Shown here: positions 40,370 to 47,954 of the stretch, in pieces
Numbering within the stretch: the stretch's first letter is position 1
How the letters are laid out: every line of letters starts with the position of its first letter
Source of the DNA: Myxococcales bacterium
Lineage (GTDB): Bacteria; Myxococcota; Myxococcia; Myxococcales; Myxococcaceae
Assembly: GCA_020846875.1 (NCBI GenBank)
Contig: JADLDB010000151.1
Span: 1-64,000, forward strand
Direction of reading: 5' to 3'
DNA length: 64,000 bases
Translations under genes and position numbers: made by a program
Notes under the pieces: model-generated
What the model saw: the letters and a program-made list of their open reading frames with translations, nothing else
Told to the model about the DNA's origin: nothing
Database searches by the model: none

Positions 40370-40693
40370 TTACGGCTCGATGCGCTGACCGGTAGCCGCC
40401 CACACGCACTCGCGGATCCAGGCCAGCAGCTCCAGGCCCCTGTCCTTGTCGTCCAGCCACCGCTCGCCGTCGGACGAGGAGAAGTGCACCCCTTCTCCCT
40501 TTCCGGCCACCCAGACCTGGTGGACCGCGCGCTGGGTGTTCACCACCACCTTCTCGCCGGACTTCAGGCCGGTGATGGTGACCATGTCCCCGGTGGCGTC
40601 CGCCTCGAGGAGGTCCGGATCCGCCGCGTCGCACGCCTTCACCAGCCGCTTGAAGACCTTTGACACGGCAGCGGTGTACGCGGCGTCGTCCAT
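40370..40693 (-). CDS. cyaY: frataxin/CyaY-like iron-binding protein
   Basis: 107 residues, the family size. Frataxin landmarks are an acidic first helix (DDAAYTAAVSKVFKRLVKACDAADPDLLEAD), the beta strands MVTITGLKSGEKVVVNTQRAVHQVWVAGKGEGVHF and W-L-D-D after it, and a final helix (LELLAWIREC). It modulates cysteine desulfurase and supplies iron in iron-sulfur cluster assembly. No isc or suf gene is in view. It lies 20 bp downstream of the SixA-like gene on the same strand. Confidence 0.88.
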   Translation of the reverse strand: MDDAAYTAAVSKVFKRLVKACDAADPDLLEADATGDMVTITGLKSGEKVVVNTQRAVHQVWVAGKGEGVHFSSSDGERWLDDKDRGLELLAWIRECVWAATGQRIEP

Positions 40694-40713
40694 GGCGTGG
40701 GAAGTAACCGCCG

Positions 40714-41205
40714 TCAGAGGGCGTCGGCCACAGGCTGCCCCGGCGCGCCGTAGAAGAGCAGCTTGCCCGCAGCCAGGTGCTCGTCCGGCCGCTCGAGGCC
40801 GATGACGGTGCCCGGGTTGACCGGCTTCGGAAAGGAAGGCAGCCCCAGGAAGTGCGCCGCGGCGCTCCCCATCGACGGCTGGTGGCCCACCAGCACCACC
40901 GTCTCACCGACGAAATCGCCGAGCAGCGCTTCGATCGCCCCCACCGGTCCATCAGGGAACAGCCCGCGGTGCGTCTTCACCGGCCCCTCGTACCCCAGCG
41001 CCTGCGCCAGCAGCGTGGCCGTCTGCACCGCCCGCACCAGCGGGCTCATCAGGATCGTCTTTGGTGTGCCGATGTGGGCTGCCAGCGCCGAGAAGTGCAC
41101 CGGCAGCGTCTGGCGGGCCCGCGTCGTCAACGCCCGCGCGTCGTCTTCGAGGCCCTCCGGGACCTCCGCGTCGGCATCGCCGTGTCGGACGAGGATGACT
41201 TTCAA
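40714..41205 (-). CDS. SixA-like phosphohistidine phosphatase
   Basis: Histidine-phosphatase-superfamily enzyme, 163 residues from a TTG start that gives LKVILVRHGDAD, the normal SixA N-terminus; GGAG lies upstream. A GTG/ATG start further upstream would add 22 unlike residues. Catalytic RHG is near residue 8, followed by the usual MSPLVRAVQTATLLAQ and the second catalytic His in VLVGHQPSM. SixA removes phosphate from His-containing phosphotransfer proteins. The myxobacterial target is unknown. Confidence 0.85.
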   Translation of the reverse strand: MKVILVRHGDADAEVPEGLEDDARALTTRARQTLPVHFSALAAHIGTPKTILMSPLVRAVQTATLLAQALGYEGPVKTHRGLFPDGPVGAIEALLGDFVGETVVLVGHQPSMGSAAAHFLGLPSFPKPVNPGTVIGLERPDEHLAAGKLLFYGAPGQPVADAL

Positions 41206-41326
41206 GGTGGGCGGTCTCCAGCGCGATTCGAAAAGAATGGTGCGCTCGTATTCTAGGGGAGGCAGCCCCACGAGGGCGACCGCAAAGGCTTGCCATGACG
41301 CACCGAGCCGGAAGAAGGTCGCCGGC

Positions 41327-41896
41327 GTGCGGGTAGCGCTCTTCCTCTTGCTGGTGCTGGCGGGCTGCCCGAGGCCCGCAGCGGTGGCGGACGCCGGCCC
41401 GGCGGAAGCGCAGGCGGGCGCCGCGGACGCCGGCTGGCTGACGCAAGCGACCCTGGACGCGTGGCTCCGCTACCAGCGGGCGCTCCAGGCGCTTCCTCCC
41501 GTGGCGCGCGGCGACGCAGGCGTCCCCGGGAAGGAAGACGTGCGGGCCCGGGCGCGGGCCGAAGCGGTGTTGCGCGCGGACGCGGGGTTGTCGGCCGACG
41601 GGGCGGATCGGATCGAGGCGGTGGTGGCGGCGGTGGTGACCGAGCGCACCCTGGCGAAGCTGGGCGTGCTGGACGCGGTGGAGAAGTTCGACGCGGCGCT
41701 CGATCAACTGGGCCCGGAGCAGCGCGCGAAGGCCGAAGCGGCCCTGACCGATCTCAAGGCAAAGGCCCCGCAGGCCGCGCTGGCCCCTGTGGAGGCACAA
41801 TTCGGTGCCGACGCCGTGCGCGTGGTGTTGACTCGCGAAGCCGAAGTGACCAAGACGTGGGACGCGCTCTTAGAGGCGCGAGGAGACAGAAAATGA
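41327..41896 (+). CDS. putative lipoprotein of unknown function
   Basis: 189 residues from the GTG that opens RVALFLLLVLAGC, a signal with a good lipobox (LAGC); GAAGAAGG lies before it. The mature protein is Ala/Asp/Gly-rich at first, then mainly helical (KFDAALDQLGPEQRAKAEAAL). No family is recognised. Its stop overlaps the start of the AidB-like gene by 4 bp (ATGA), so the two are co-translated. Confidence 0.72.
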   Translation: MRVALFLLLVLAGCPRPAAVADAGPAEAQAGAADAGWLTQATLDAWLRYQRALQALPPVARGDAGVPGKEDVRARARAEAVLRADAGLSADGADRIEAVVAAVVTERTLAKLGVLDAVEKFDAALDQLGPEQRAKAEAALTDLKAKAPQAALAPVEAQFGADAVRVVLTREAEVTKTWDALLEARGDRK

Positions 41897-43539
41897 CCCG
41901 AGCCAACTGGTATTCGTCCGAGCCCGCGCTCACCCGCATCCTCCGCCGCCGCCTGGGCCCCGCCTACGAGAAGGCGAAGGGTCGCCTGGAGAAGATGGGC
42001 GACGGCGCGGCCAACGAGGGCGCGGCCCTGGCCCACGTCGCGGATCACAACGGCCCCAGGCTCGTCACGCACGATCGCCTGGGCGAGCGCATCGACGAGA
42101 TCGAGTACCACCCGGCGTACCGGCAGTTGCAGCAGCTCGGCTACGGCGGCGGCATCGTCGCGGCTACCTACAACCCGGCGCTGGCGGCGGAGCGCGGCGA
42201 GGCGCCCAAGTCGCTCACCTTCGCGCTGGGCTACCTGTTCGGCCAGGCGGAGGCGGGCATGTTCTGCCCGGTGTGCATGACGGACGGCGCCGCGCACCTG
42301 CTCGATCAGCACGCCACCAAAGAGCTCCAGGAGCGCTTCATCCCCCCTCTGGCGTCCACCGATCTCTCCACCCTCTACACCGGCGCGATGTTCCTCACCG
42401 AGAAGGAGGGCGGCAGCGACGTCGGCATGGTGAAGACGGTGGCCAAGGGCGGCAAGGGCGTGCCTGGCGAGGCGGTGACCCTGTACGGGGACAAGTGGTT
42501 CTGCAGCAACGTCGACGCGGACGTGATCATGATCCTCGCGCGGCCCGAGGGCGCCGGCCCCGGCACGAAGGGCCTGGGTCTTTACGTGCTGCCGCGCACC
42601 CTGGAGGGCAAGCGCAATGGGTACCGGATCGATCGGATCAAAGACAAGCTGGGCGAGCGCAGCTTCCCCACCGGCGAGGTGACGCTGGACGGTGCCAGGG
42701 CCTTCCTCCTCGGCGGCCCGGGTGAGGGCTTCCACCAGATGACGGAGATGCTGAACCTCTCGCGGCTCTACAACGCGGTGGCCTCGGTGAGCGGCATGCG
42801 CCGCGCGCTGGTGGAGGCGCTGGCCTGGAGCGAGACGCGGGTGGCCTTCAAGAAGCCCGTGATCCAGCACCCGCTGATGTCCGAGGTGCTGATGGACATG
42901 GCCTGCGAGCAGCGGGTGGCGCTCAACTGGGCCTTCCGTGGCGTGGCGCTGATGGATCGGATGGAGACGCGCAAGGCCTCCGAGGAGGAGCGCCGCACCC
43001 TGCGGATGATGACCCCGCTGCTCAAGTACTGGCTGGGCAAGCGCGCGGTGGAGGTGGTGCAGGAAGGCGTCGAGGCGCTGGCCGGCAACGGCTACATCGA
43101 GGACTGGCCGATGGCCCGCGTGCTGCGCGACGTGCACGTGCTGCCGATCTGGGAAGGCACCACCAACATCCTGGTGCTGGACACCTTCCGGGCGATCAAG
43201 AAGGAAGCCGGCCACGAGATGCTGCTCGCCGAAGTGGAGAAGGGCCTCGCCGAGGCGCCGGGCGAGCTCAAGGCCCGCCTCACGCAGCTCACCGATGAGC
43301 TCAAGGCTGGCCTGGTGGAGCTGGCCGGCGACCCGCGCGCCGAGCACGCGCTCAAGGACTGGACGGATCGCGCCGCGCTCCTGTGGAGCATCACCACGTC
43401 CCTGTCCAAGGCGGCCGGCTTCGGCACCGACACCGACGTCCGCGCTGCCCGCCGCGTGCTGGCGCGCCGGGCGCCGGTGGGGCTGCTGCGCACCGATCGC
43501 GCCACGCCCGACGAGGTCCGCGCGATCGCCTTCTCGTAA
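41893..43539 (+). CDS. acyl-CoA dehydrogenase, AidB-like
   Basis: 548-residue flavoprotein of the AidB branch (E. coli AidB 541 residues), linked there to the alkylation response. Landmarks are EYHPAYRQLQQLGY near the N-terminus, FCPVCMTDGAAHLLDQ, MFLTEKEGGSDVGMVKT (the MTEKQGGSDV-type signature), DKWFCSNVDADV, the catalytic/FAD region LSRLYNAVASVSGMRRAL and VQEGVEALAGNGYIED with the final FAD-binding WEGTTNILVLD. Whether it acts on acyl-CoA or in DNA repair is unknown. It is not next to ada or alkB. The preceding lipoprotein gene overlaps it. Confidence 0.92.
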   Translation: MTRANWYSSEPALTRILRRRLGPAYEKAKGRLEKMGDGAANEGAALAHVADHNGPRLVTHDRLGERIDEIEYHPAYRQLQQLGYGGGIVAATYNPALAAERGEAPKSLTFALGYLFGQAEAGMFCPVCMTDGAAHLLDQHATKELQERFIPPLASTDLSTLYTGAMFLTEKEGGSDVGMVKTVAKGGKGVPGEAVTLYGDKWFCSNVDADVIMILARPEGAGPGTKGLGLYVLPRTLEGKRNGYRIDRIKDKLGERSFPTGEVTLDGARAFLLGGPGEGFHQMTEMLNLSRLYNAVASVSGMRRALVEALAWSETRVAFKKPVIQHPLMSEVLMDMACEQRVALNWAFRGVALMDRMETRKASEEERRTLRMMTPLLKYWLGKRAVEVVQEGVEALAGNGYIEDWPMARVLRDVHVLPIWEGTTNILVLDTFRAIKKEAGHEMLLAEVEKGLAEAPGELKARLTQLTDELKAGLVELAGDPRAEHALKDWTDRAALLWSITTSLSKAAGFGTDTDVRAARRVLARRAPVGLLRTDRATPDEVRAIAFS

Positions 43540-43674
43540 GGCGCGTGAGCAAACGTAAAGGCGCGGTGCCGCCCGCGCACACCACCGGCATGTCAGGGCT
43601 CCAGTCGAACGCGCGCCAGGTCCGCTGACTCTGAGGGGTTGCGGCTGGCCCCGGGGCTGCACACGCGCGCCGCC

Positions 43675-44028
43675 ATGATCAAAGCCCTGGCCGTCGTCTG
43701 TGTGCTGAGCGCTGCGCCCGCCCTCGCCTCGAGTCCCCGCATCAACCTACAGGTGCCGGGGAAGCAGGCGAAGAAGGTGCGCGTGCAGTTGACGAAGACG
43801 CTGTGCCGCGAGTTCACCTGCGTGTCGCCGAAGAAGGGCGAGCCGGTGCCGGTGGACGCGATCGTCTACGCGGAGGTGTCGAAGAAGCGCGTGGGCGTGA
43901 AGGTCTTCACCGATCCCTCCGCGCCGGACGTGAGCGAGTCCTTCGGCCTGGCCAAGAAGGGCACCCTGGGGGCGAAGCAGCTGACCCAGGTGGTGGCAGC
44001 GGTGTCGGGTGTGGTGGCACCCGACTGA
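43675..44028 (+). CDS. small secreted protein of unknown function
   Basis: 117 residues starting at the Met of a typical signal peptide (MIKALAVVCVLSAAPALAS). The mature part is Lys/Val-rich beta-type sequence with two cysteines four residues apart (LCREFTC). No family is recognised. A Met 12 codons upstream would spoil the signal. Not clearly linked to the following gene, which starts 29 bp later. Confidence 0.68.
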   Translation: MIKALAVVCVLSAAPALASSPRINLQVPGKQAKKVRVQLTKTLCREFTCVSPKKGEPVPVDAIVYAEVSKKRVGVKVFTDPSAPDVSESFGLAKKGTLGAKQLTQVVAAVSGVVAPD

Positions 44029-44057
44029 CCTTTCAATTCTGCAATGCAGCGGCGGAA

Positions 44058-44582
44058 GTGAAAGGCCTGGCCGGCGAATTTCCGAGCGATTTCAGGAACT
44101 CAGTCGCGGCACTGAATCTGCTCTCACAAGCCGGTGAGATGCTCGAGACGTTCGAAGTTCGCGACCTCCCTCGCCAGAAGACGGCGCAGGTTTTGGAGTC
44201 CACTCCGCTGCGCGTCGTGGCCGACATGGTGCGCGCGGGCAGCCTGTCCTTCGTGGTGGTGATGGTGCCGGGCGAGCCTCTGCGGGGCGCGGTGCGGGGC
44301 GACGCCATCTTGAGGGTGGTGGCCCGCAGCCCGGACGCGCCGGTCGGCCTGCTGCCGCAGTTGGGTGTGGTGCAGGTGGTGCCGAATACGCGGCTGGTAG
44401 ACGCGGTGCGGCTGGCCTCGCAGCCCAACGTGGGCGTGCTGCTGTCCATCGAGGAGTCCGGCTGGTGGGTGGTTTCCCGGGACGAGCTGCTCTCGTTCGA
44501 CTCGTGGGAGCCGCTCCGGCTGGCACGCGAGGCGCGCCTGGCTGCGGAGGGCGTCGCCGCGCCCGGTGCCGACGCCGCCTGA
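44058..44582 (+). CDS. hypothetical soluble protein
   Basis: 174 residues, GTG start uncertain (no strong ribosome binding site). It has a helical N-terminal half (VAALNLLSQAGEMLETFEV) and a beta-rich remainder (SLSFVVVMVPGEPLRGAV, GVVQVVPNTRLVDAV). No signal peptide. The codon pattern (third-position G/C) and its length support a real gene, but no family or motif is recognised. The stop lies 9 bp from the convergent lipoprotein gene. Confidence 0.55.
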   Translation: MKGLAGEFPSDFRNSVAALNLLSQAGEMLETFEVRDLPRQKTAQVLESTPLRVVADMVRAGSLSFVVVMVPGEPLRGAVRGDAILRVVARSPDAPVGLLPQLGVVQVVPNTRLVDAVRLASQPNVGVLLSIEESGWWVVSRDELLSFDSWEPLRLAREARLAAEGVAAPGADAA

Positions 44583-44591
44583 AGTCCCGCC

Positions 44592-45566
44592 CTACAGCTT
44601 CATCAACTGCGTCGTCCCCTGCTCGGTGGCGTTGGTCGTCCGCTCGCGCAGCTCCAGGACGGCGGAGTTGCCGCTCCCCTGCACGCACGAGTCGAAGGTG
44701 CGGGTGGTGGACCCGGCGGTGATCGAGATCACCCCATTCTGGCTCGTGTACGTGCCCGACTCGTTGAAGGTGCTGGAGCCGGCCAGCGTGCAGTTGCAGC
44801 CCTGACCGGCCGCCGCGCAGGTGGCGGTGGGCACGGTGTTGCGGAGCAACTGCTCGATGGCCGAGCAGCCCAGGGAGGCGCACGACGCCGGCAGGTTGAC
44901 GGTGGTGGTGAAGGTGGTGGTCACCGTACGGGTGACGCTGGCCGCGGTGAAGGTGACCTGTCCCGACAGCGTGGTGTTGGAGCTGACCGTGCTGATCGTC
45001 GGGCAGAGCTGGCGGTAGTCGGCCAGCGGATCGTCCGCGCAGGCCGCCGTGTAGAACCAGGTGCCGCCCAGGTTGCCCGCGCAGGGAGTCACCATGGCGC
45101 AGTTGCCGGTGGTGACGGTGACGATGGTGCCGCCCCCGCCGCCCGCGCCCCCGCCCAGTCCCCCGCCGGCGCCTCCACCGAGGCCGCCTCCCGCACCGCC
45201 ACCGAGGCCGCCTCCTCCCCCTCCGCCGGTCGCTCCTCCGCCGGTGCCACCGCCCGTTGCGCCACCGCCGCCGCCGGCACCGCCGCCACCACCACCGCCC
45301 GTGGCCCCACCGCCCGCGCCGCCGCCCGTAGCCGGGTTCCGGCAGACGTTGAACTGACAAACTTCCCCCGTGCCGCACGTGCGGCACGACTCGCCACCCG
45401 TCCCGCAGGCGTTGAGGGCCGTCCCGATCTGGCACTGCCCGGCGCCGTCGCAGCAGCCGGTGCACGAGGTGGACGTGCAGGGCGGCGTGGAGCTGCCGCA
45501 GGACGCGCCCAGCGTGAGGAGCAAGCCAGCGGCGACGCCGGCGACGAAGGGCAGGGTGAGACGCAC
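44592..45566 (-). CDS. lipoprotein with Cys-rich head, Gly-rich linker and unknown domain
   Basis: 324 residues. Signal RLTLPFVAGVAAGLLLTLGASC (lipobox GASC). The first ~75 mature residues are Cys-rich (CTSTSCTGCCDGAGQCQ; CGTGEVCQFNVC). Residues of about 77-148 are a long Gly/Ala/Thr linker built of GGGAGGG/TGGG units, low-complexity at DNA level. The C-terminal ~175 residues are a Thr/Ser-rich, Cys-containing domain (NLGGTWFYTAACADDP, GSSTFNESGTYTSQNG). This is the typical architecture of myxobacterial surface lipoproteins; function unknown. It lies upstream of no clear operon partner and 42 bp from pbpC's end. Confidence 0.75.
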   Translation of the reverse strand: MRLTLPFVAGVAAGLLLTLGASCGSSTPPCTSTSCTGCCDGAGQCQIGTALNACGTGGESCRTCGTGEVCQFNVCRNPATGGGAGGGATGGGGGGGAGGGGGATGGGTGGGATGGGGGGGLGGGAGGGLGGGAGGGLGGGAGGGGGTIVTVTTGNCAMVTPCAGNLGGTWFYTAACADDPLADYRQLCPTISTVSSNTTLSGQVTFTAASVTRTVTTTFTTTVNLPASCASLGCSAIEQLLRNTVPTATCAAAGQGCNCTLAGSSTFNESGTYTSQNGVISITAGSTTRTFDSCVQGSGNSAVLELRERTTNATEQGTTQLMKL

Positions 45567-45608
45567 GAGGGACCTCCGGGGAAACGGCCCTTGCGGGGAC
45601 TTAGCCTG

Positions 45609-47954
45609 TCAGTCGTCCACCGTCACCGTCACCGGCGCGCTGGCCACCGCGGAACGGGCCAGCCGCGCGCGAATGACGTGTCGCCCCGGGGCCAGGGACC
45701 AGCGCAGCTCGTGCGGGTAGCCCACCTTCGCCACCGGCGTGTCGTCCACCAGCCAGATGATCTCCTCGTCGGCGGGCGTGACGCTGGCGGCGAAGCGCAC
45801 CGTGTTCAGCTCCGGCGGCGTGTTGGGATCGACGAGGAAGCGCGACCGTGGCCGCGGCTCGGTGACGGCCAGCTTCGGCTCCACCGCCGCCGCCGCAGGG
45901 CAGAGCGGCGACGAGGCCGTCGGCGCGACGGTGAGGCGCTGGGATCTCGCCCAGGGTGCGTACGCCTCGGGCAAGGCCAGCATGGGCCGCGTCACCGTGA
46001 AGCGGGCCGGACACGACGGCCCCGCGCGCAGCCCGTTGCGCACGTCCAGCGGCACGTCCACGTGGAAGGGGCAGCTTTCCGTGGGCTCGGTCCCCTTGAG
46101 GAAGGTCTCGCTGTGCACGTGCGTGCAGCCGGGCCCGGGCCGCCGGCCGGACAGCGCGCACACCTCCACCTGCGTGGCGTGCGGCGGGAGGGGGAACTCC
46201 AGCGCGGGTGACAGGTGCGGTGCACGCGTCGGCATCACCTCGTCCATCACCCGGTGCAGCGCCGGCGCCGCGGCCGTGCCGCCCGACGCGAGGTGCATGC
46301 GCCGCCAATCGTGGTTGCCCACCCAGGTGACGATCAGCAGGCGGTCGCTGAAGGCCGTCACCCACGCGTCGCGATAGCCCTGGCTGGTGCCCGTCTTGAT
46401 CGCCACCGCGTAGTCGAAGTCCAGGGGGCCGCCGGGCGGGAAGGCCGGTCGCCGCGCCTCCGGATCCGCGAGCAACCTCGCGGTGAGCATCGCGGCGTCG
46501 GTGGACAGCAGGCGTGCCCCGGCCGCCGGTGGCCCGCTGCGCGAGAGCTTCAAGGGGATCGTCTCGCCGCGGTTCGCCAGCGCGGTGTACAGCGTGGCCA
46601 GCTCCCAGGGCGTCACGTGCAAGGCGCCGATCGCCAGCGCCAGGCCGTACGCGTCCGGCTCGTAGCTGACGGCCGCCACGCCGCCGCGATCGAAGCGCGC
46701 GACCGCTTGATCGACGCCCACGTCCGACAGCACCCGCAGCGCGGGGATGTTCCGCGAGTTGCCCAGCGCCTGCTTGAGCAACATCGGCCCGGACCAGGTG
46801 TGGGTGATGTTCTCGGGCAGGTACAGCCCGCCGCCGGGGAGCTCGAAGGCCACCGGGGTGTCCGCCAGCTCCGTCGCCGCGGTGTGGCTGCCCTTCTCCA
46901 GCGCCATGCCGTAGATGAAGGGCTTCAAGCTCGAGCCGGGCGAGCGCTTCGCCTGCACGAAGTCGATCGCCCCGTGCGCGCCCACGTCGAAGTAGTCCGC
47001 GCTCCCCACGTAGGCCAGCACCTCGCCCGTCGGCAGATCGACCACCAGCCCCGCCGTGTTCCCCGCCCCCTGCGCGCGGAGGCGCCAGAGGTTCTCGACC
47101 AGCGCCCGGTGCGTGACGCGCTGGATCTCCAGGTCCAGGGTGGCGTGGTGGAGGAAGCCGGGCTCCTTCACCAGCTCGGCCTGCAGCGCGAGCACCGCGT
47201 GGAGCGTCTCCGGCGCGCGGCGCGGCTGCGGCACGACGTGGAGATCGGACGACTGGGCGATCCGCAGGTCCTCGTCGGAGAGGATCCCCCGCTCGTGCAA
47301 CTGGAGGAGGATCCGCCGCGCGCGGGTGAGCGCCAGCGCGTGGCCCCCCTTCGTCCAAGGCGTCATCTTCCCCGGCTGCTGGGGGAGCGCCGCCAGGTAG
47401 GCCGCCTGCAGCCAGGACAAGTCCTCCACCGGCTTGTCGAAGTAGAGCCGCGCCGCGCGCCCCACGCCGTGGCAGCGATTCCCGTACGGCGCGATGGTGA
47501 GGTACTGCCGCAGCACCGCGTCCCGGCCATTCTCGTGCACGAGCAGCAGCGCCTCGGCCGCTTCGTGCAGCTTGGCGAAGAGCGTGCGCGCCCGGGGGTG
47601 CTGCAGCCGCGCGACCTGCATCGGGATGGTGGAGGCGCCGGAGATGACCTTCCGGTTGCGCACGTTCTGCCACGCCGCGCGCGCCACCGACGGGAGGTGC
47701 ACGCCGGGGTGATCCTCGAAGTGGCGATCCTCTGTCTCCAGCGTGGTGATGACGATCTTCTCCGGGACCGTCACCGGGAGCGGCCAGAAGCCCCAGGCTT
47801 CGTGCGTCCCGGGGACTTCGCCCAGGAAGCGGCCGGTGCGATCGAGGATGAGGTGCGAGGGCGTGGAGGTGTGGAGGGTGGGGTCGAGGGAGCGGAGGAA
47901 GGCCGCGGAGCCGGCGCAGAGGATGAGCACGGCGATGAGGAGCCGGCGCCTCAC
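45609..47954 (-). CDS. pbpC: penicillin-binding protein 1C
   Basis: Bifunctional peptidoglycan synthase of 781 residues, GTG start overlapping the stop of the alpha-2-macroglobulin gene. One N-terminal membrane helix, then the GT51 transglycosylase domain with EDRHFEDHPGV (catalytic Glu75) and GASTIPMQVARL. The transpeptidase domain has SSLK with active-site Ser341, GNSRN as the SxN-type motif and KTGTS (520-522). A C-terminal PBP1C-specific domain follows (from about 695). In E. coli PbpC binds beta-lactams weakly. Its gene is paired with the alpha-2-macroglobulin gene yfhM, as here, and PBP1C is proposed to repair the wall when that trap fails. Confidence 0.95.
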   Translation of the reverse strand: MRRRLLIAVLILCAGSAAFLRSLDPTLHTSTPSHLILDRTGRFLGEVPGTHEAWGFWPLPVTVPEKIVITTLETEDRHFEDHPGVHLPSVARAAWQNVRNRKVISGASTIPMQVARLQHPRARTLFAKLHEAAEALLLVHENGRDAVLRQYLTIAPYGNRCHGVGRAARLYFDKPVEDLSWLQAAYLAALPQQPGKMTPWTKGGHALALTRARRILLQLHERGILSDEDLRIAQSSDLHVVPQPRRAPETLHAVLALQAELVKEPGFLHHATLDLEIQRVTHRALVENLWRLRAQGAGNTAGLVVDLPTGEVLAYVGSADYFDVGAHGAIDFVQAKRSPGSSLKPFIYGMALEKGSHTAATELADTPVAFELPGGGLYLPENITHTWSGPMLLKQALGNSRNIPALRVLSDVGVDQAVARFDRGGVAAVSYEPDAYGLALAIGALHVTPWELATLYTALANRGETIPLKLSRSGPPAAGARLLSTDAAMLTARLLADPEARRPAFPPGGPLDFDYAVAIKTGTSQGYRDAWVTAFSDRLLIVTWVGNHDWRRMHLASGGTAAAPALHRVMDEVMPTRAPHLSPALEFPLPPHATQVEVCALSGRRPGPGCTHVHSETFLKGTEPTESCPFHVDVPLDVRNGLRAGPSCPARFTVTRPMLALPEAYAPWARSQRLTVAPTASSPLCPAAAAVEPKLAVTEPRPRSRFLVDPNTPPELNTVRFAASVTPADEEIIWLVDDTPVAKVGYPHELRWSLAPGRHVIRARLARSAVASAPVTVTVDD

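Noticed and set aside
43545-43628. 27-codon frame starting GTG (SKRKGAVPPAHTTG)
   Set aside because: No ribosome binding site, signal or conservation evidence; could be real but is not supported.
45061-45357. Proline-rich plus-strand frame
   Set aside because: Antisense of the Gly linker in the lipoprotein at 44592-45566.
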